Below are positions 1-12,185 of a stretch of 64,000 nucleotides of DNA, in pieces (within the stretch, counting starts at the first letter, position 1; the number at the start of each line of letters is the position of its first letter). The notes under the pieces are model-generated. The model was given only the letters and a program-made list of their open reading frames with translations, searched no databases and was not told the origin of the DNA. The DNA is from Ceratopteris richardii. Lineage: Eukaryota > Streptophyta > Polypodiopsida > Polypodiales > Pteridaceae. The stretch covers positions 109,180,952-109,244,951 of the forward strand of contig CM035433.1 in NCBI GenBank assembly GCA_020310875.1, read 5' to 3'. A program made the position numbers and the translations under genes.

Positions 1-64
1 TGATCTTATTCATGCATATGTTTCATCACAGTTAAACAGCTGCATTGAATATTTTTCCATGCAG

Positions 65-672
65 ATGCGAAGAGATGGTTCTATCAGATGAAGACAGCTG
101 GCTTTACTCCAACTTTGAGGTCACACATGGTTCTTCTTTGTGCTCTCAGTAAGGTTGGCCGTGTTGAAGAAGCTGAAGGGATAGTGTTGGAGTTACAAAG
201 AGCTGGAATAAAACCAGACACATTTGTTTTCAATAGTCTCCTTCATGCTTATGGCAATGCTGGAAAGTACACCCAAATGGACGAGTTATTCAAAGTCATG
301 GAGCAAGGTCTTTGTAAAACAGACATATCTACCTACAACACAGTCGTCAATAGCTATGCCAAAGCTGGATATATTGACAAAGTAGAGGAAATCTTTACAC
401 ACATGGCCCGTCAAAAAATTAGTCCAGATGTATGCACATGGACATCTCTTATAGGGGCTTATGCGAAAAAAGGACAGTATAAACGATGCATCTCTTTGTA
501 TAGAGACATGATATTCAGTGGGTGCCGGCGTGATGAAGTTGTTGACAAAGTGCTACTGTCTTCATTTTCAAAATTGGAAGATGCAGAAGACGCTCTTGAG
601 GAATTAGATACTTTGTACAAAGAAGTTCTTAAATCAAATGCTAATCCAACTGCACTATCGCTCACTTTATGA
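65..672 (+). CDS. Last exon of a P-class pentatricopeptide repeat (PPR) protein
   Basis: PPR proteins bind organellar RNA, usually in chloroplasts or mitochondria, one base per 35-residue helical hairpin. A splice acceptor (ttttccatgcag) ends at 64. The frame is open through it and stops with TGA at 670-672, so this is a 3' exon and the first in-frame ATG (88) is internal. From that Met, four clean 35-residue units run at about residues 9-43, 44-78, 79-113 and 114-148, each starting near a (D)xxTYN or TLRSH-type helix and ending with xxxGxxP-like turns. A short acidic tail follows (EDAEDALEELD). No E, DYW or SMR domain is present. From memory the tail and repeats resemble Arabidopsis At2g35130, including the phrases GFTPTL, DISTYN and DVxTWTS. 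This is the only intact ordinary host coding exon here. The upstream exons lie outside the window, so targeting cannot be judged. Confidence 0.85.
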
Positions 673-870
673 TAAGGACAGTAAGTTACTGATATGCCAA
701 GTGTTTTGCTTCAATGGCAAGACCACCTTCTCTTGACATTGCTGATGTTACAAAATTTCATGCAAATTCTCATGTGATTTGTAAACAGGTAATCTTCTAG
801 AAACAATCCCCGTGGGTTAGATATTAACCCTTGAAAGATCTGGCCATAGCTCGTGAGACTTGTAAGAAGA

Positions 871-1001
871 GATACATTTGGGACACTCAGCTGTTCAAAT
901 TATATGTTTTCAAGGTCTTGTGTATTTTATTTTACAGATACATTTGGGACACTCAGCTGTACAATTATATGTTTTCAAGGACTTGTGTATTTTATTTTAC
1001 A
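871..1001. repeat. Two-copy 66-bp tandem duplication downstream of the PPR gene
   Basis: Two adjacent copies of about 66 bp (871-936 and 937-1001) both begin gatacatttgggacactcag and differ at only a few positions. They lie 200 bp after the PPR stop, probably in the 3' UTR or just past it. The segment 673-870 shows no gene. It is consistent with the 3' UTR, and no polyadenylation signal is decisive. Confidence 0.8.
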
Positions 1002-2126
1002 TTCTCTTATTTTCAAGATATGAAATAATAAATCTGCCATTAAATCACTCTTACCCTCTTGTAAGTTTTCAATCATGCATTCCTTGTTTGAGGACTGCAA
1101 TCTGTACAATGCTTCTAAAAACATAGTCTGATCACAAAATTACAGCTGAATACCTAAAAAATGGGATCAACTAGGTAATACACAATGTTGGGTTCCCAAT
1201 AGTCCAACACTTCAAACATGCGATTCTCGTGTTACTACCTCAACTCACTTACCAGTCAATGAGTTATTTTTTTTTTATAATAATAATAATAGAATAAACT
1301 TTAATAAGTAAATTTTATAAATAAAAGGGAAGATCGATGTTGGGTCTACTCTTCTTGATAGCTTGAATTAAGGGCAAGAGTGAAGGGCATAGCACCCATG
1401 GGACTCTCGAATCCCACACAAGCAAGGGTTGGACACCTAGCACCTATTAGGAATGAACAAAGCCCAAAGGCTCGTTCACGGTAAAGAATGGGTAAGGACG
1501 GCCTTAAGGTTAGACAAGGTATTGATTTCAATGAGATCAACCGGAGGCCCGCTAATCCCATAGGAGAACTGATTTTACTTCTCACCATTACGTGTGGATG
1601 AGGGCTGTCCCCTGTTTTTCAAGGGAGGCAAATGACTCAACCTATCAAGCTGGAGTTGTTGGATAATTTACAAAGGGAACTGATTTTACTCCTCACACTA
1701 CTACATGTGGATGAGGGGTTTCCTGCCGTAGCATATAGAATGAGTATTTGATTGATGTGTATATGTATGGGTTAATATGTGAGACTAATACAAGCAATAT
1801 GGGATCCCATCAACCTCGCATTTAATACTCAATGCTCCTTACATGGTACATAGATGTATAGGTGATAATATGTGAATAAAACATACAATAGGAGAGAATG
1901 ACAATTGTTCAAATTAGTAAAATGGATTTTTTTCCTTATTTTTTCTCATAACAACTTGCACTCTAATTGCTCAAACTATATTGGAATTTCACATTGCTTC
2001 AAGGAACACACAAGTCTTCTTTCGTTGTGAGAAATGGCCTAGATTCTATAGGTAAATGAAAGGTTTGTGATGCAATAAAACCATGTGAAATCCGTAGGGA
2101 TATGGAGAAACTCTTCATACACTATA
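1002..2126. other. Non-coding spacer with a diverged internal repeat
   Basis: No gene is recognised. A segment near 1563-1606 (gaactgatttta followed by a catgtggatgagg-like stretch) recurs in diverged form near 1674-1718, so an unidentified repeat sits here. A short poly-T/ATA microsatellite lies at about 1268-1295. The remainder is AT-rich with no open frame that resembles a protein family. Confidence 0.4.
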
Positions 2127-2483
2127 TGTTGAAATATCAAGCTCAACACGGTGATGATTGAGGACGATATATACTACTTTTCGATTCTCTGACATGTATA
2201 GTGATTACATCGATATATTTTCAGTGAGCTTCACGAGAGCTATCTTTTGAGAGTGATGACATATTTGTTTCTTGCCAAATCACTCATTTGTAGACATTAG
2301 GATTTTCTTTATGTAGTTCTCTTTATATAGTTTAATGGTTGTATTGGTGTATTAGATCATTCTTGTATATTCTCTTTATGTAATAGAAGAAGTAAAACAA
2401 AGATCATTCTTCCTTGCTTCAATCCATGTGTGCTACTATCTTTGTGTGTGAGAGCTCTCTTCCTTATTTCCTTTCTCTTGACA
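2127..2483 (+). repeat. LTR of Copia-A1
   Basis: The segment begins TGTTGAAATATC and ends CTTGACA, followed directly by a tggtatgagag primer-site-like sequence. Over its whole length it aligns with the reverse complement of 57455-57841, including the motifs catgtatagtg, gacattagg and gatcattcttcc. This long-range match defines both ends. Confidence 0.75.
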
Positions 2484-2497
2484 TGGTATGAGAGTCC
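2484..2497 (+). other. Primer binding site of Copia-A1
   Basis: tggtatgagagtcc directly follows the LTR. It is a near match to the usual tggtatcagagc, complementary to the 3' end of initiator tRNA-Met. Confidence 0.6.
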
Positions 2498-2989
2498 ATG
2501 TGATTGTAGAGAGCTTGTGAAGGAAGCATGTAGAACGTGCATTTAGAAGCGAGCTTCAAATTATTTTCAAAAGTTATTCCTTTAGATCATTCATTTTGCT
2601 CAGACCTCCGCTTTGAGCCTGCAAGATGGAGCCCACTAAAAAACAAGTCAGTCTGCAAACTTGTAAATTGCATTCTATTCCTCATCTTCAAAACACTTCA
2701 GATCCAAAATTTGAAGTGATTACATGTATGATTGATACACAAAATATATGTTTTTCAGAGTACGAACAGTCAAGTCACAGTGTGACAATGTTTAAGCGGA
2801 GGTCTGTTGCACTTGATGAAGTCCTCCATTTTCTGGGGCGACTAGCATAGAAAACGAGGTAGCTGATCAAGTATCGTCGTCTATGTTCATGGAAGAGTGC
2901 AAATATTCGTGCTTTGTTCTTCTGCCCAACCACATACAAGTTGCAATTAATTCTCTCTCTCTCTCTCTATAGTTTAAGGAGCTCCCAAA

Positions 2990-4330
2990 TGGCCCATCTA
3001 ATAAGGACTCAGGGGTGGTTCATACCCCTCTCCCTAAGGATACTCCAATATAACATTTCTTTCCCCTTAAGTTCATTTTGGCCCTAAAGTATGGTATTGG
3101 AAGGTCCTCTATGAGGGACAAAACTAATGGAATAGTACTTCCACTAAACCCATGCATTTGGTGTACACGGACATATCTTCATGTTGTTTCCCTATATTCT
3201 TCTCCTTAAGAAGACTGTTGGGAAGGTAATCTAAAATTGGGAAATCATCTCTGAAGTGTGCTAATCCGCTTCAATGTAGCAACATCCACTAGATGTAGCA
3301 ACATCTCTGAAGTGTGCTAATCCGCTTCAATATAGCAACATCCTCTGACTATCTTTCTTGTGGAATAGATTGAACATGAATATATAAGTAATTCCTTGTC
3401 CTTTTCTCTCAAGTGCTTAGTATGTTCTCAGGATTATGTGGAATAGATTGAACATGAATAGGCTCTACTACCACACTATCTAGAATGAGGTTGTTGGATT
3501 CACCTACCTTTTCTTAAGTCGATGAACATGAAATACTGGATGGATCTAACTATTCTTTGGAGGTTGGAGCTCGTAATCCATCTTTCCTATTCTCTTAAGT
3601 ATTGGGAAAGGTCCACAATACCTAGGACAGAGTTTCAGAAAGGGCCTATCTTCATGATTTCAGACCTAGATAGAACTCTAAGATAGACTTTCTCTCCTAC
3701 TTCAAAGTTGATGTCTCTCCTTTGAGGGTCAGCATAGGCTCTTGCCGTATCCTGAGCTCTCCTAATGTTGTCTTTAGCAAGCCTAACCATATTGTTCATC
3801 TCTTCCAAGAAGTCCTTTGTAGTTTGGACCTTTTCATTCTGCAATCCTATTGCATATGGAGCTCTTGGCTAAAAATCGTACATAAGCATAAATGGACTAT
3901 CCTAGTGGAAGAGTGCTTGGCACTATTATATGAAAATGCTACTATAGGTAAGTACTTTTCCTAATTAGTTTGCTTTTCATTCACATATGATCGAAGCATA
4001 TCCTCTAGGATTTGATTAATCCTCTCTGTTTGCCCATTTGACTGTGGATGCTCAACTGCATTCATGCTAAGTTTCATATCAAACCTTTTGAAGAGTGCTC
4101 TCCAAAAGTGGCTAGTAAACTTCCTATCCTGATATGAAACAATGTCTAAAGGAATACCTTGTAACCGGTAAGGGTTCTCTACAAATAACCTAGCCAACTC
4201 AAGTATCTTCACTCTATTACGTGTAGGAATAAACCTAGCCATTTTGGTTAACCTATCCATAATTATGAAGACCGAGTCATGCCCTCTCAGTATCTTAGGT
4301 GATTCTACTATGAAATATCACGTTTTGAAG
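2990..4330 (-). mobile_element. Gypsy-D1, broken Gypsy fragment (integrase to LTR start)
   Basis: Read on the minus strand, this begins in the integrase core at about 4260, with the phrases DRLTKMARFIP, FTSHFWRALFKRF and EHPQSNGQTERINQILEDML typical of plant chromovirus-like integrases. The integrase C-terminal part is at about 3845-3635 (INFEVGEKVYLRV). A weak end-of-pol segment, a purine-rich tract and an LTR start at 3055 follow. The end-of-pol and LTR start match the plus-strand fragment at 58890-58990. It lies inside Copia-A1 in the opposite orientation, so it probably inserted there. It is dead, with several breaks. Confidence 0.7.
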
Positions 4331-5080
4331 CTATGTTCCTAATCTTAAAGAAAGCTTGATTTGGAGAAGTTTTGGTGGATCAAAATCCCTCTCTAGTGCT
4401 TCAGTAAATACTAGGCAATCTCTTTCAGGCCTAGTTCTTTATCATTTGGCCTCCATCAACTTCTTTCACTCGGGTTGGCATCATAACTTTCATTTGCAGG
4501 TGTTGGATACTTAAATGTTATAGGAAAGGACTAGAAAGGAGTAAAAAATCTTTATTTTTTCTCATTTTTGATGTTTTCAGCTATTGCCACTTGATTTTAA
4601 CATCATTTTTATTGGTTTTTGGTGCTAAGATCCCTCTCAGACCAACGGACATTTTGAAATTTTTTTTTGGGCCTAGTCAAGATTTAAAATCAAAGCCTTA
4701 ACATTTGGAAGATCACCTCAAAGTAGCTTTAGAGGGCTTCAATTGTAGCAAGGAATTGTTCTAGTGCTATTTTTTTCTCTCTTTCTTGCTTTATAAAATT
4801 TACTTCCATGTCTTTTAAACACGCTAGTTAGTAAATGGGGGGAGTAAACATGGATGTTGAGGGTCAATAACCTTTAGAACATACTTCTCCGCCTAGGGAG
4901 CAACAACTAGAGGATCTAGACCATAGAATGGAAGAGGTAGAGAAAGATCAAGAAGAAGACCAAAAAGTTGAGAAAGAATCATGAATATGGAGAGGACCTT
5001 TTTTTAGGAAGAGAGTGGCTATGGGGGTTGGGAGACACACTTAAATGCAATTACTAAAACAAAACTCTTGACTTTATAAA
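4331..5080. other. Unassigned retroelement-like spacer
   Basis: No gene is recognised. A charged stretch near 4850-5000 (repeated Glu, Asp and Lys codons) looks like the start of a Gypsy gag, but no zinc knuckle or capsid motif supports that. Copia pol resumes just to the right. Confidence 0.35.
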
Positions 5081-7182
5081 GAATGGAAGAAAAACATGCC
5101 TCATTGTTATTGGGCAGAAGCTGTGCACATTATTGTGTAGATTACAGACAAAACTCCAATTGTTGTTGTACATCAAGTAACAATTAAAAGAAGTTTACAC
5201 ATAAAAAGCCAAACATATCACACATGAAAGTATTTGTTTGCATTGCATATATACATGTTTGAGATGAGTTGAGGAAGAAGTTTGATCCAAAAGCACAAAA
5301 AGGTATCTTTATTGGGTACTCTTGAGAAAAAGGGATATAAATATTACAACCCTCTCACATGATATGAAGTAAGCAAAGATAAGGTGTTTAATGTAATTTC
5401 AAGGTTCTATCTTGATGCAAAAGGACTTAATGTTGACTCAAATTACAAAGGAAATGATGAAAAATCAAGTGGAGAATCTCAAGTTTTGAGTGGACTAGAC
5501 ATGTTACCAAGTATTAGTTCCAACTCAAATCTGTGGAGTGGGAGATTGCATGGAAACTTTAGTTGGAAATTCATCAAATGCACCCAAGAAAGGTAAAGAA
5601 AATATTTTGATGGTAATAAAACATCTACATGTTTTGAAGATATTGCTAGAGAATCAAGAAGTTTAGAAAAGAGTCCTGATGAGGAACTTGGATGCCCTTT
5701 GTGAAGAATAAAGGAGTAAGAAAGGCATACAACAAGTAGTGATGTAGGATCAAGAAGATTTGGGAGGATGTAAAATTCAATGTGCTTACATGACCAAGGT
5801 AAAATAAGATGCCAAAGATTCTTTTTTTGAAGATTCATTGGAAATGCAGATTGAGGGAAAGCTATGGATGAGGAGATGGTTGCACTTTGTGGAAACAAAA
5901 CATGGAAGCTAGTTCCATTGTCACAAGGAAAGAAACTTATAGGTGACAAGTGGGTTTACAAGTTAAAGCATAATGTTGATGATAGCATCAGTAGATATAA
6001 ATCATGATAAGTTAAAAAATGATATGCACAAACATATGACATTGATTATGAGGAAAAATTCATCCCTGTACCCAAAATGGCTACTATTAGGGAACTTGTT
6101 GCATTCGCTACAACAAAAGGGTAATTTTTGTATCAAACGAATGTGAAAAATGATTTCGTACATGGCGAGTTATGGGAGGAAGTAAACATGGACCAACCAT
6201 AAGGATATGAGATTCAAAGCATCCTAAATGAGTTTGCTGGCTGAAAAGGCTTTCTATGGGCTTTAATAAGCCCCTCGTGCTTGTCATGCAAGGATTTCAG
6301 ATTATTTAACTTTGTTTGGATTTTCTATGTATGATGTAGATCACTCATTAAATGCAAGGAAGGTTGATGATGGTATCATAATTATGGATATCTATGTTGA
6401 TGAAATGATTGTAGGTGGTGATAATGAAGAAAGCATTAATGAGGTAAAGCAATTTTTTATGCAAGAATTTGTGCTACAATGTACAAGAGAATTGTGGGAA
6501 TTTCGATACATCTCACAATTACGAGCCCTAAGTTTATGCAAGTTCCCAAGAAGCCATATTTAGATGCTTTGTGATGTACTCTACGTTATACGAGTGCTAC
6601 TTTGGATTATGCATTGTTTTATGAAGCTCGTGTAGCCTTGCAAGTTCATGGATGCAGTGATGTAGATTGGATTAGTAGCATTCTAGATAGAAGATCTACT
6701 AGTGGTTTTCTATTTTCACTGGGGAGTGCTATTGTTACATAGAGCAGAAAAAAAACAAACCACTATGGCTTTGTCGAGTACAAAGGTTGAGTATAGATGG
6801 GCTGTAACGGAAGCATGTGAGGAATCATGGCTATAAATGCTACTTGTAGATTTAGGTTTAGAACTGAAAAAGCCTATTACCATTTATTATGATAATCTTA
6901 GCAACATAAGGTTAGCATGAAATCTTATTTTTTATGCTAGAACAAAGCAAATCCAAATACATGATCACTTCATCAAGGAGAAGGTATTGGTAGGTGATAG
7001 TGATCTTACACATAAGTAGATTGTTGATATTTTCACTAAAGCACTTGGAGAAGAGAAGTTGAAGAATTTTCAAAAGATTCTTAAATTATAGGACATGGTG
7101 TTGAGCTTGAGAGGGACAGTTGAGATATTGAGCTAAGCATGTGATGATCAAGGATGACACATACCATTTTTCATTTCTCTCA

Positions 7183-7470
7183 GGTGTAATCCAAGACCCC
7201 ACTAGAGGCACAAACACCTTCACCACTAGGCCACAAAACGTATTTGGCTTAAAGAGCACATAAACTTTTAATTAAGTCCAAGTTCATGATTTTTGGTACA
7301 AGACCTACCAATTGATGTTAGAGTTCAAATCTATGTGAACCAACTAGACACTCATGCTTATTCTTACTTTATAACATTCTTTCCCCTTGGAAAACATTTT
7401 CATCGTAAAAAATAGATCTATAAACAATTGTAGGCATATCCTTGAGCCCACGATTGAAACACTATGGAGC
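7183..7470 (-). mobile_element. Family-C1 LTR element, left piece
   Basis: On the minus strand an LTR starts at 7376 (TGTTATAAAG) after a purine tract (aaggggaaagaa). The same junction occurs at 20535 and 48949. The LTR part holds a tRNA-like A box (tggcctagtgg, about 7224-7234 on the minus strand). Copia-B1 is inserted at 7471-7475. The rest of family C1 continues after it at 12186. No family-C copy shows a recognisable protein. Confidence 0.55.
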
Positions 7471-7475
7471 ATGTT

Positions 7476-10400
7476 TGTTGGTGCAATATCCAAGCCTTCA
7501 CACTTGGCTAGACTTGGAAAGCAATGTGTGCAACCATGTGATGGGTCATATGAATCCTAGCTTGTAATAGTTGGATTATTAACCATTGTAAAAGTGTTTT
7601 TACTTGAGAGAATCTTGTAAGTCCATACATTTCATGGAGTCAGGAGAAGCATATTAGCTTCGAGTTCAATAAGATAATATTTCCTAGATCAAAGGAACAC
7701 TTTTTAGATGGATCCAAATTTGAATTCAAATTCAAAATTCAAAGAAGACTCTTATAAAAAGAGCTATGTAATCTCGCGAGTGTGTGCCCCCACTTTCCTA
7801 AGCTTATTGTTGATCTTTTGTAGAGGCTAGGTGGTTTACACCTTAGCTCAGTTAGATCAATATCATTGGGCATCATTTCTATACCAATGATCATGTACAA
7901 CAATGTTCTGTAATACATTTACATCATTGATTATCTATGTCTACCTCTCTGCTAGGACTGCTCATAACAGTGTACTTTGCATGACCATATCTCAGTGATT
8001 TCTTATCCATTTTGCATGATGTATAGCTTCTTAGAGCCAAATCAAGTCTATTTTATGCTATCCAAATTTCAAAATTTTTTCTTCAGCCAATGGGGAGAAA
8101 TCCGCATCGAAGTGCTGCTTGGTCATTCTCTGCTCAGTCCCTAAAAAGTCGGGGGTAAGCATTCAATTGCTAAATTGATTGCTCAGAGTATGGTTTATCA
8201 TTTTAAGTGATTCTACTTGTAATCATTAGATATCTAAACTAATTTGATTCCCCTAAAAGGAATTTTATCAATTGCTAATGTACTCTGAGCACTGAGCAAA
8301 AGATCCAGCGTGTGTCAAGACCAAAATAGCAAGTTTTAAGTAACTAGCTATTTGTAAAGTAATCTGTTTTGATTCAATTTTTTGAGGAACCAACTCCAAA
8401 GCACATAGGTACTTTATTTGTTCCATTTTCAAGTTAAAGGGGCCTACTACATAACTATGGAGTGAAATAGGGCAGGTATAAAGCAGGTTTTGGCAGTACC
8501 ACCAGGCAATTTCTTTTCATTAAGCATTGATCTAGTTGTTTCCACAATTAATCTATTTCACCTCTCTGATACCCCATTTTTCTCAGGGGTATACCTGGTA
8601 GTAATCTCCCTTTTGATACCTCTATCCTGCAAAAATGCATCAAATTCATTGCAGAAGTACTCACCTCCTCCATCTGACCTCATCCTCTTTAGACTTCTTC
8701 CTGTTTGATTTTCCACAAGTGCAATATATTTTTTGAAACAACTAAACACTTCATCTTTGTGCTTTATGAAATAGAAGATAGTACACCTATTGAAATCATC
8801 AGTGAATGACACATAATACCTTGAGCCTGAAATTGAAGGGTCCTTGCTTGGTCCCCACAAATCTGTGTGGAAAACTTTCGAATAGTCCTCATGCATATAG
8901 ACTTTCTTTGTGAAGGGTAATCTGTTAATTACCAAACTCACAAGCACCACATTTATAGATCATGTGTTGTATACATTAGGTATCCCAAGCACACATTGAT
9001 CTCTACATATTTGCTCCAAGGTTCTCTCACCAATGTGCACTAATATTTTATGCCAAATCTCTACTCAGACAATGTTTGATCCTTGTAATTATAAAGTGCA
9101 ATATTTCTAGTGTCCTCAAGCTCAAATGTAAATAGTCTACATGTTTTCTCTCCCTTGGCAATTCTCTTGAATCCATGTTGGGGATCCTCCACAAAAGCTC
9201 CATATTTGTTGAACCTAACCTGCAAACTCTTTTCCACTATGTTTCCAACACTCATCAGATTCTTGGTGATAGTAGGTACATAAAGAACCCTACTCAACAG
9301 ATTTCCATTCCCATCAGAGGTTTTGATATTTCCTACCTTGACCACTGAATGCTTGGTGTCATCACCTGTCTACACTTGGTGCTTTTCCTTAGGCTCCTCA
9401 AGATTAGAAAGAAGAGCTACATTGCCAGCTACATGGTTTGAACAACCTGAGTCAATATAGAAGAGGTGCTCATCATTCATACCTTGTTTTGAAGTCATGT
9501 TCCTAATGAGAAAGGAATCCTCTTGATCCTCTGTATAATTGTTGAAGTCTTTTCTTGATTTATATCCTCCTTGATAGTTGTTGTTGTAGCCATGGTTGTA
9601 GTCTTATTTATGGTTGAATCTTCCTCTTGATTGTAAGTAGCCACCTCTTTGATATCCTCTTCCTCTTTGATTCTTGAAGTTCATATAGCACCCATTTATA
9701 GTGTGATTAGACCATCCACATATATTGCATGGGGAAGAGTTGAAAGGTCTCCCCCTACCTTGCTTACCTCCTCTGTCCCGTCCTCTTGAATTCCTACTTC
9801 TCCTTGCATAGTTAGCTTGAGAAGTAGTACCTTAATCCTCTACTTTCTTGCTCTTCCCTTTATCTTTAGACTTTCTTTTATCTGTGTATAGGGAAGAAGA
9901 GTTGTTACCTCTTGATGGTTCTCCATTTTTGTTGAGCTTGGCCTCATGGGTAAAGATTTTTCCCATGAGAGTGGTAAGATCTGAGATTTGCATGTCCATG
10001 TAAAGGTCCATAGCAATTGTGAAAGCTTCCCACTTGTCATCTGCCTTGATGCCATTGATTATTTGTCTCAGTATTTGCTCCTCTTCAATCTCCTCTCCTA
10101 TGCTTGCCAATTGATCAACCACATCTTTAACCTTGGTCACATATACTTTGAGTGGTAAACTCAATCCACAATTGATTTTTTCTTGCTCTTGTGTTGGAAG
10201 AAAAATATGAAGACAATGTATCCCAAGTCTCTTGGGAAGTTTAAAATTCCTAATGTGTGGAAGAAGGAAGTCAGAGATAGAGTTAAGTAGATATGACCTT
10301 GCTAAAGCATCTTTGGCACACCATGAGTTAAGTCTTTCAAGCTCCTCTCTTGTAGGTTGTCCTTTGCTTCTGAAAATGGGCATCTCCTCGTCTCGTGATA

Positions 10401-12180
10401 TGTATCCATAGAGACTACTTCCTTGTAGATAGTTCTTCATCCTCAAAGACCATGCTGGATAGTTTCTCCATTCCAATTTATCAATAAAAGAAGGGAAACC
10501 ATCTCCCATTTTACCTTAATAGCTTGCTCTGATACCACTGCTTGAAGAGATGGATGGATACCTCAAGGAAGTGAGTGGCATGGTAGGAGTCCATCACTTG
10601 ATCATTATAGAATATTTGGATGTGTTGCTTATGTGCATGTTAGCTAGATCCTAAGGCGGAGAAGTGCATCTTCATAGGGTATGATTTAAATCAGAAAGGT
10701 TATAGGTTTTATAATCCATCCAATAAAGGATTTATGGTTAGTAGAGATGTTGTGTTTGATTAGAATGATTCTTGGTTTGAAAGTGAATGCAAGAAAGTCA
10801 AATTGCCATATGACTTGGAAGAGGAGTTTCCAAGTCTCACCAAGGAGGATGCAAGCCAAATTGAAGACATCAAATCAGATGATGAGGTCACCATCAACTT
10901 AGAAGAACTCAAAGCATGGAAATCAAAAGGCAAGGCCAAGATGAAGAGGTTGGAAGACATACCTGAATCATCCAACCAAGCACTAAGAAGTTCACAAAGA
11001 GAGAGTAAGAAGCCAATCACATATGGGTATGATACTTCATTAGTTACTAAGCATTCTACTTATTTTTCTAAAGACTTATCACTTGAAGAACCTTCATCAT
11101 ATGAAGAAGCAAGTACCAAAGCAGAATGGAAGGAAGCTATGGATGAAGAAATAGAAGCACTCCAAGAGAATGATACATGGGAACTAGTACCCAAGAAGGC
11201 ATCTATGAAGGTAATTGGTTCCAGATGGATTTACAAAATCAAGAGGAACTCAGATGGATCCATAAACAGGTGCAAAGCTAGGCTTGTGGCTAAAGGTTTT
11301 GCACAAACCAAAGGAGTTGATTATGAAGAGACTTTCTCACCTGTGGCTAAAATGCCAACCATCAGAGTATTGGTAAGTGCGGCTGCATCTAGGAATTGGA
11401 ATTTGTATTAATTGGATGTGAAAAATGCCTTTCTCAATGGCTAGATTTCGGAGGAGGTTTTACATGGCTCAACCTCCTAGCTATGAAGACCCAAGCAAGG
11501 TAAATTATGTATGCAAATCGAACAAAGCGTTTTATGGTTTGAAGCAGGCACGTAGGGCATGGGATCATAGGTTAACTAGCTACCTTGAAGATCAAGGATT
11601 CATAATGATCAAGGCATATTCTTCTCTGTTTGTCAAGAGTAGCAACTCAGAACTGATATATGTGTGTATGTTGATGACATCATACTTATAGGTAGTGATG
11701 CCAATGACATCAAACAAATCAAGAACCTAATGATGTAGGAGTTCAAAACCAGTGACCTAGGGTTTTTGAAGTATTTTCTCAGTCCCTAAAAAGTCGGGGG
11801 TAAGCATTCAATTGCTAAATTGCTTTCTCAGAGTATGGTTTACCATTTTAAGTGATTCTACTTGTAATCATTAGCTATCTAAGCTAATTTGATTCACCCA
11901 AAAGGAATTTTATCAATCGCTACTGTACTGTGAGCATTGAGCAAAAGATCCAGCAGGTGTCAAGACCAAAATAACAAGTGTTGAGTAACTAGCTATTTGG
12001 AAAGTAATCTGTTTTGATTCAATTATTTGAGGAACCAACTCCAAAGCACATTGGTACTTTATTTGTGCCATTTTCAAGCTAAAGGGGCCTACCACATAAC
12101 TCTGGAGTGAAATAGGGTAGGTACAAAGCAGGTTTTGGTAGTACCACCTCATTTGAGGTATTCATCCATCTCTTCCAACA
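7476..12180. mobile_element. Copia-B1, one Copia insertion with its halves in opposite orientation
   Basis: The element runs from TGTTGGTGCA (7476) to TTCCAACA (12180) and is flanked by a perfect 5-bp duplication ATGTT (7471-7475 and 12181-12185), inside family C1. Parts: plus-strand LTR sequence 7476-8509; a minus-strand block 10543-8510 with primer site (about 10531-10543), gag from about 10509, protease and integrase core (YYVSFTDDFNR near 8820); a plus-strand block from about 10575 to 11780 with the integrase end and reverse transcriptase; then plus-strand LTR sequence 11781-12180. The stretch 8139-8509 repeats as 11781-12150. It is broken, with many breaks, and appears moderately old. 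It is the same family as Copia-B2 (51700-54899). Confidence 0.75.
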
Positions 12181-12185
12181 ATGTT

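Larger units (their letters stand above)
2127..7182 (+). mobile_element. Copia-A1, broken Copia retrotransposon fossil
   Basis: Parts in order: an LTR at 2127-2483, a tRNA-Met-like primer site at 2484-2497, an unrecognised leader to about 2990, a later minus-strand Gypsy fragment (2990-4330), then Copia pol at about 5084-7105. In pol, the end of the integrase, the reverse transcriptase (YVDEM at about 6390, standing for the YVDD box) and RNase H (RRSTSGFLF near 6690) can be recognised. The start of the second LTR lies at 7118-7182. The LTR is the same family as the one at 57455-57841 on the other strand. The element is clearly dead, with many breaks throughout and a foreign insertion, so it is old. 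The bounds assume that the left LTR and the right pol belong to one copy. Confidence 0.65.
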
